The notes beneath the pieces are model-generated. The model had not been told where the DNA came from and searched no databases. It saw only the letters and a program-made list of their open reading frames with translations. 19,157 nucleotides of DNA from UBA7672 sp035995285 (lineage in GTDB: Bacteria > Pseudomonadota > Alphaproteobacteria > Caulobacterales > Hyphomonadaceae): contig DASYKO010000409.1 of the NCBI GenBank assembly GCA_035995285.1, positions 1 to 19,157 on the forward strand, written 5' to 3'. Made by a program: the position numbers and the translations under genes. Below are positions 13,254-19,157 of the stretch, in pieces (the stretch's first letter is position 1; each line of letters opens with the position of its first letter).

Positions 13254-14786
13254 CTACTTCGGGTTCAGCTCCTGAGCCGAAGCCGTCATCGCCTGCTCGA
13301 TCAGATAGGCGTAAAAGCGCGCCGCCTTTTCGAGGCCCGGCTCCGAGATGCTGTCCAGCGTGTCGCCGCTGGTATGATAGAGCGGCCCCGAATGGATGCC
13401 CTGGATGCGCGCCACGTTCAGCGGCGCATATCCGCCCAGGTCTCCCGGCACGGAATTGGTGATCTCCGGATTGATCGCAAAGCCATAGCGTTGAGACGCC
13501 TGCTTCACCAGGTTCACCAGGTAGGGCGACATATTGGAAACGCCGAAGCCCTTGGGCTGCTCGCCCGTATTCACCTTCCACTCCGGCACGGCGTCGATCT
13601 GGAATTGCGCGAGGTGTTCGAGATTGATCACCAGCTGCACCGGCTTCAGCGTATCCGCATTCATGGTCACGAGATTGCCCGGCCCGTTCATGCCAGGGCT
13701 ATGGTGCCCGCCCGAGCCGACGAAAATCAGCGTCTTCGGCAGCGGCGCCGTCTGGTGCGAGAAATAGCGCGCCAGCGCCACCAGCACGCCCACGCCATCG
13801 GCATTGTCGCCTGCCCCGTTGAACCAAGAGTCGAGGTGCGCATTGACGATGATCGCCTCGGGCGACTTGCCCGGCAGCACGCCGATCACATTTTGCGCCT
13901 CCAGCCCCTTCTTCATCTCGGCCTTGAGCGTCAGGCGCAGCTTTATCTCCGGCGCCTTTTTGTCCTTCGCATTCTTGATCGCATCGGTGATGAATTTCCC
14001 GTCCGCCCCGCCGATGTTGAAGCAAGGCCCGCCGCATCGGCCGAAGTCGAACACGTGCATGTTCCCGGCCTGCTCGACCCAGTTGATCACCGACACGGCT
14101 CCGGCCTTGATCAGTTTCTCCGAGCTTTCGCGCACCTTGGTGCGGTCGGAATAGGCGCCCGTGTCCGGATGCGTGTGCTGGATCGCGATCTTGCCGGACA
14201 CGCCGTCGGTCGTGACCTCGCCTGCATCGCCCACGAACACCGCCGGCGCCTCGATGATCCCGTCGATGAACGACCCGCTCACCGGCACAGCGGAAGCCAG
14301 CTTCACATCGATGGTAAGATCGCCATAGGCCGGATCGCCGATCACGGTCGCCGACCATTCATTCGGCCACCAGAATTCGCCCGTCGCCTGGTATGTCTGG
14401 TTCTTCACGTCCTTGAGGCCGGCCGACTCAAGCTCTGTCGTCAGCCAGTCCGCCGTCCTGGCCTGCGAGGGAAAGCCGGAAATCCGGCCCCACATCTGGT
14501 TGCCTTGGCGGCGCATCTCGTCGGCAAATCCGATCACCTGGTCGACCGACATGCGGATGCGGTCGCCGCCGAGCACCGTCCGGTCCTCTTCCCCCGCTGG
14601 CACGATAGCGGCCGGAACTTGGCCCCCGGGCTTCACCGCGGGGTTTGCGAGCGCACTCGGCGGCGTCGCGCCGAACCAGGCCGGCTTCACATTCGGATAG
14701 ATTTTCGAGCTGCTGCACGCCGCGATCGCAAGAACGGCCAGCGATGCAAGAACAAGCCCGGTGTGTGTGATACCCGTGCGCCCCAT
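13254..14786 (-). CDS. Lipoprotein M28-family peptidase with altered metal site
   Basis: A 510-residue lipoprotein whose lipobox AIAAC places lipidated Cys24 at the mature N-terminus. An apical PA-like insertion (about 150-290) separates the N-terminal part from the M28 zinc peptidase core. AHLDSWFNGAGDNADGVG (316-333) supplies zinc ligands His317 and Asp327. YHTSGDTLDSI (470-480) supplies the final His471. At the position where M28 enzymes have the EE pair (catalytic base plus zinc ligand) this protein has SGGHHSPG (358-365), and where they have Asp in NLDM it has NLEH (Glu390). So the fold is M28 but the catalytic centre is changed. GGGAGAAG precedes the ATG at 14786. It follows the CAP-domain gene after 39 nt. 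Peptidase activity is therefore not certain. Confidence 0.85.
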   Translation of the reverse strand: MGRTGITHTGLVLASLAVLAIAACSSSKIYPNVKPAWFGATPPSALANPAVKPGGQVPAAIVPAGEEDRTVLGGDRIRMSVDQVIGFADEMRRQGNQMWGRISGFPSQARTADWLTTELESAGLKDVKNQTYQATGEFWWPNEWSATVIGDPAYGDLTIDVKLASAVPVSGSFIDGIIEAPAVFVGDAGEVTTDGVSGKIAIQHTHPDTGAYSDRTKVRESSEKLIKAGAVSVINWVEQAGNMHVFDFGRCGGPCFNIGGADGKFITDAIKNAKDKKAPEIKLRLTLKAEMKKGLEAQNVIGVLPGKSPEAIIVNAHLDSWFNGAGDNADGVGVLVALARYFSHQTAPLPKTLIFVGSGGHHSPGMNGPGNLVTMNADTLKPVQLVINLEHLAQFQIDAVPEWKVNTGEQPKGFGVSNMSPYLVNLVKQASQRYGFAINPEITNSVPGDLGGYAPLNVARIQGIHSGPLYHTSGDTLDSISEPGLEKAARFYAYLIEQAMTASAQELNPK

Positions 14787-14825
14787 GATCTTCTCCCACT
14801 CGGTCGAGCGGGGCGGATCATAAGC

Positions 14826-15482
14826 CTAATTGCCGGTCCGTCGACGCAAATCGGGCCCCTGAGCGGCAGGGGCGCGGGGCGTATCATACTGGCAGGCCCA
14901 GATCTGCGCCTGGCTCTGGCAGATGACCCGGACGCATCCCACAGACCGCGCGGCAGGCGCCACCATTCGCGCCCAGGACTGGCATTCGCCCGAAGTGCGG
15001 CATTCGTGGGTGACACTGTCATAGTCAGCCCGTCCCTCCTGCCATTCGGAAACGACGAAGCTGGCTGAGATCGTCTGGCTAGAGAACCCGCCCGAATAGC
15101 GCGGCAATGCCGCCGCCCAGTAGACCGCAGCCGAAGACGCATCACCCGCCTTCAGCGTAGCAGTGCGGCTGCAGGCTTTGGCTGCGGCCTCATTCGCCGT
15201 CTGGCGCGCCTTCGCAGTCAGCTCCCCTGACCAGGTCAGCGGGGCGAGGTTGAGCCGGCGGCGCGCCTCGTTCTGGGCGGCGAGCACGCCTTCGACGTCC
15301 TTGGTCTCGGTTGCCGGCTGAGGCAGCTCGGATATGGTGGTAGATTGCGTCGGAGACGCCAGCGACCCGGCAGCCTGCTTGCCGCGCAGGCCGGATTGCG
15401 CCTCCGCCAGCGGGCCGAAAACGGCGCCCGTCAGCGCTAGAAAAACCAGCGCCCAGCCAGAGCTGAAAGAAGGAAACCCCAT
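14826..15482 (-). CDS. Secreted CAP/SCP-domain protein lacking the usual His pair
   Basis: A 218-residue exported protein with a signal peptide ending AEA before Gln29, a low-complexity linker to about residue 60, and a CAP (cysteine-rich secretory, PR-1) domain at about 64-200. The first helix LAAQNEARRRLNLAPLTWSGEL (67-88) is typical. VVSEWQEGRADYDSVTHECR (143-162) and ECQSWARMVAPAARSVGC (166-183) match the later CAP blocks. The conserved GHYTQVVW histidine is replaced (CQSWARMV) and the GEN block is absent, so the metal-binding tetrad is missing. Six cysteines (104, 161, 167, 183, 188, 197) likely form disulfides. It precedes the M28 lipoprotein gene by 39 nt on the same strand, suggesting cotranscription. 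Bacterial CAP proteins have no single agreed role. Confidence 0.82.
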   Translation of the reverse strand: MGFPSFSSGWALVFLALTGAVFGPLAEAQSGLRGKQAAGSLASPTQSTTISELPQPATETKDVEGVLAAQNEARRRLNLAPLTWSGELTAKARQTANEAAAKACSRTATLKAGDASSAAVYWAAALPRYSGGFSSQTISASFVVSEWQEGRADYDSVTHECRTSGECQSWARMVAPAARSVGCVRVICQSQAQIWACQYDTPRAPAAQGPDLRRRTGN

Positions 15483-15624
15483 CGAAATTGCCTGAACGCC
15501 GTCCCCGGTTCGGGCTACGTGCCGAAGTAGGTATGCTCCGTGCCGGGAAGTGCAATGGTTATGCCCAGAAATCTGCGTGGCAAAATGGCCTTCCGCAGTC
15601 TGGAATCATGACGTTTTCAACCGT

Positions 15625-15658
15625 GGGGGGATGCGGCGTCGCGAGGGTTGCGCCCCCC
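15625..15658 (+). promoter_or_regulatory. G/C-clamped stem-loop in the carB leader
   Basis: GGGGGG (15625-15630) and CCCCCC (15653-15658) can pair around 22 nt, with further G-C contacts inside. It lies about 95 nt before the carB ATG in the 270-nt divergent region 15483-15752. No T tract, leader peptide or known riboswitch is recognisable there. It may be a 5' leader structure of carB or lie upstream of the promoter. Confidence 0.3.
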
Positions 15659-15752
15659 TGCCCCGGTGATAAACACGCCGCCAATTTGCCGACAGCTAAA
15701 AGCCTTCAACTGAGTCTGCCTTTCAGCCTCGTTTCCAACCCACGCGGGTGAC

Positions 15753-19079
<3,327 letters not shown>

Positions 19080-19083
19080 GTGG

Positions 19084-19120
19084 TTCGTGATCGTTTGGGT
19101 CGGCCTACGGCCCTCACGAA
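19084..19120 (+). terminator. Stem-loop after carB
   Basis: TTCGTGA (19084-19090) and TCACGAA (19114-19120) pair perfectly, with a nested GGCC-TAC-GGCC hairpin (19102-19112) inside. It begins 5 nt after the carB stop, a position typical of a transcription end. There is no T run after it, so it may be Rho-assisted or a 3' stabiliser. Confidence 0.5.
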
Positions 19121-19157
19121 TGCTTCCGTGTAATCCGGGTTATTGAATAGGACTACC

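Noticed and set aside
13221..15068. Plus-strand 615-codon open frame
   Set aside because: Antisense to the M28 and CAP genes; Arg/His-rich composition without any domain.

Overview
The window reads as chromosomal DNA of a high-GC (roughly mid-60s percent by eye) Gram-negative alphaproteobacterium, plausibly near Hyphomonadaceae/Caulobacterales. The basis is codon bias, KDO synthesis (an LPS outer membrane), a CarB of 1108 residues with a 17-residue N-terminal insertion, and several exported or lipidated enzymes. The lineage is inferred from character, not from a search.

Layout. 100-2941: a DNA-3-methyladenine glycosylase, a 58-aa coiled-coil protein converging on a tandem pair of paralogous four-helix membrane proteins, and kdsA. 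kdsA and the membrane pair form a tight minus-strand operon. 3062-4323: a good sigma70-like promoter and carA. 4558-6967: a membrane-anchored GT2 glycosyltransferase, a GloC-like metallo-beta-lactamase hydrolase and an RraB-like protein. 7152-7472: three tandem tRNA genes with anticodons CGG, CAG and GTG that depart from the normal rules for Pro, Leu and His tRNAs. Each is preceded by an inverted repeat. 7535-8479: an unrecognised, cysteine-rich secreted protein of visibly lower GC. 8639-10853: a secreted S1/P1-type zinc nuclease and a zinc alcohol dehydrogenase. 10904-15482, minus strand: a cytochrome c-PQQ (polyvinyl-alcohol-dehydrogenase-like) periplasmic quinohemoprotein, a 59-aa small protein, a lipoprotein M28 peptidase with an altered metal site, and a secreted CAP-domain protein without the usual His pair. 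15753-19079: carB.

How the genes work together. carA and carB make the two subunits of carbamoyl-phosphate synthetase for arginine and pyrimidines, but lie 11.4 kb apart. The genes between them are mostly unrelated enzymes, many exported (nuclease, peptidase, CAP protein, quinohemoprotein, unknown secreted protein), which suits an organism that degrades macromolecules outside the cytoplasm. The quinohemoprotein and the cytosolic alcohol dehydrogenase converge on a shared double hairpin and could both act on alcohols or aldehydes. No integrase, transposase, CRISPR array or rRNA is visible. The most unusual element is the tRNA trio next to the low-GC orphan gene.
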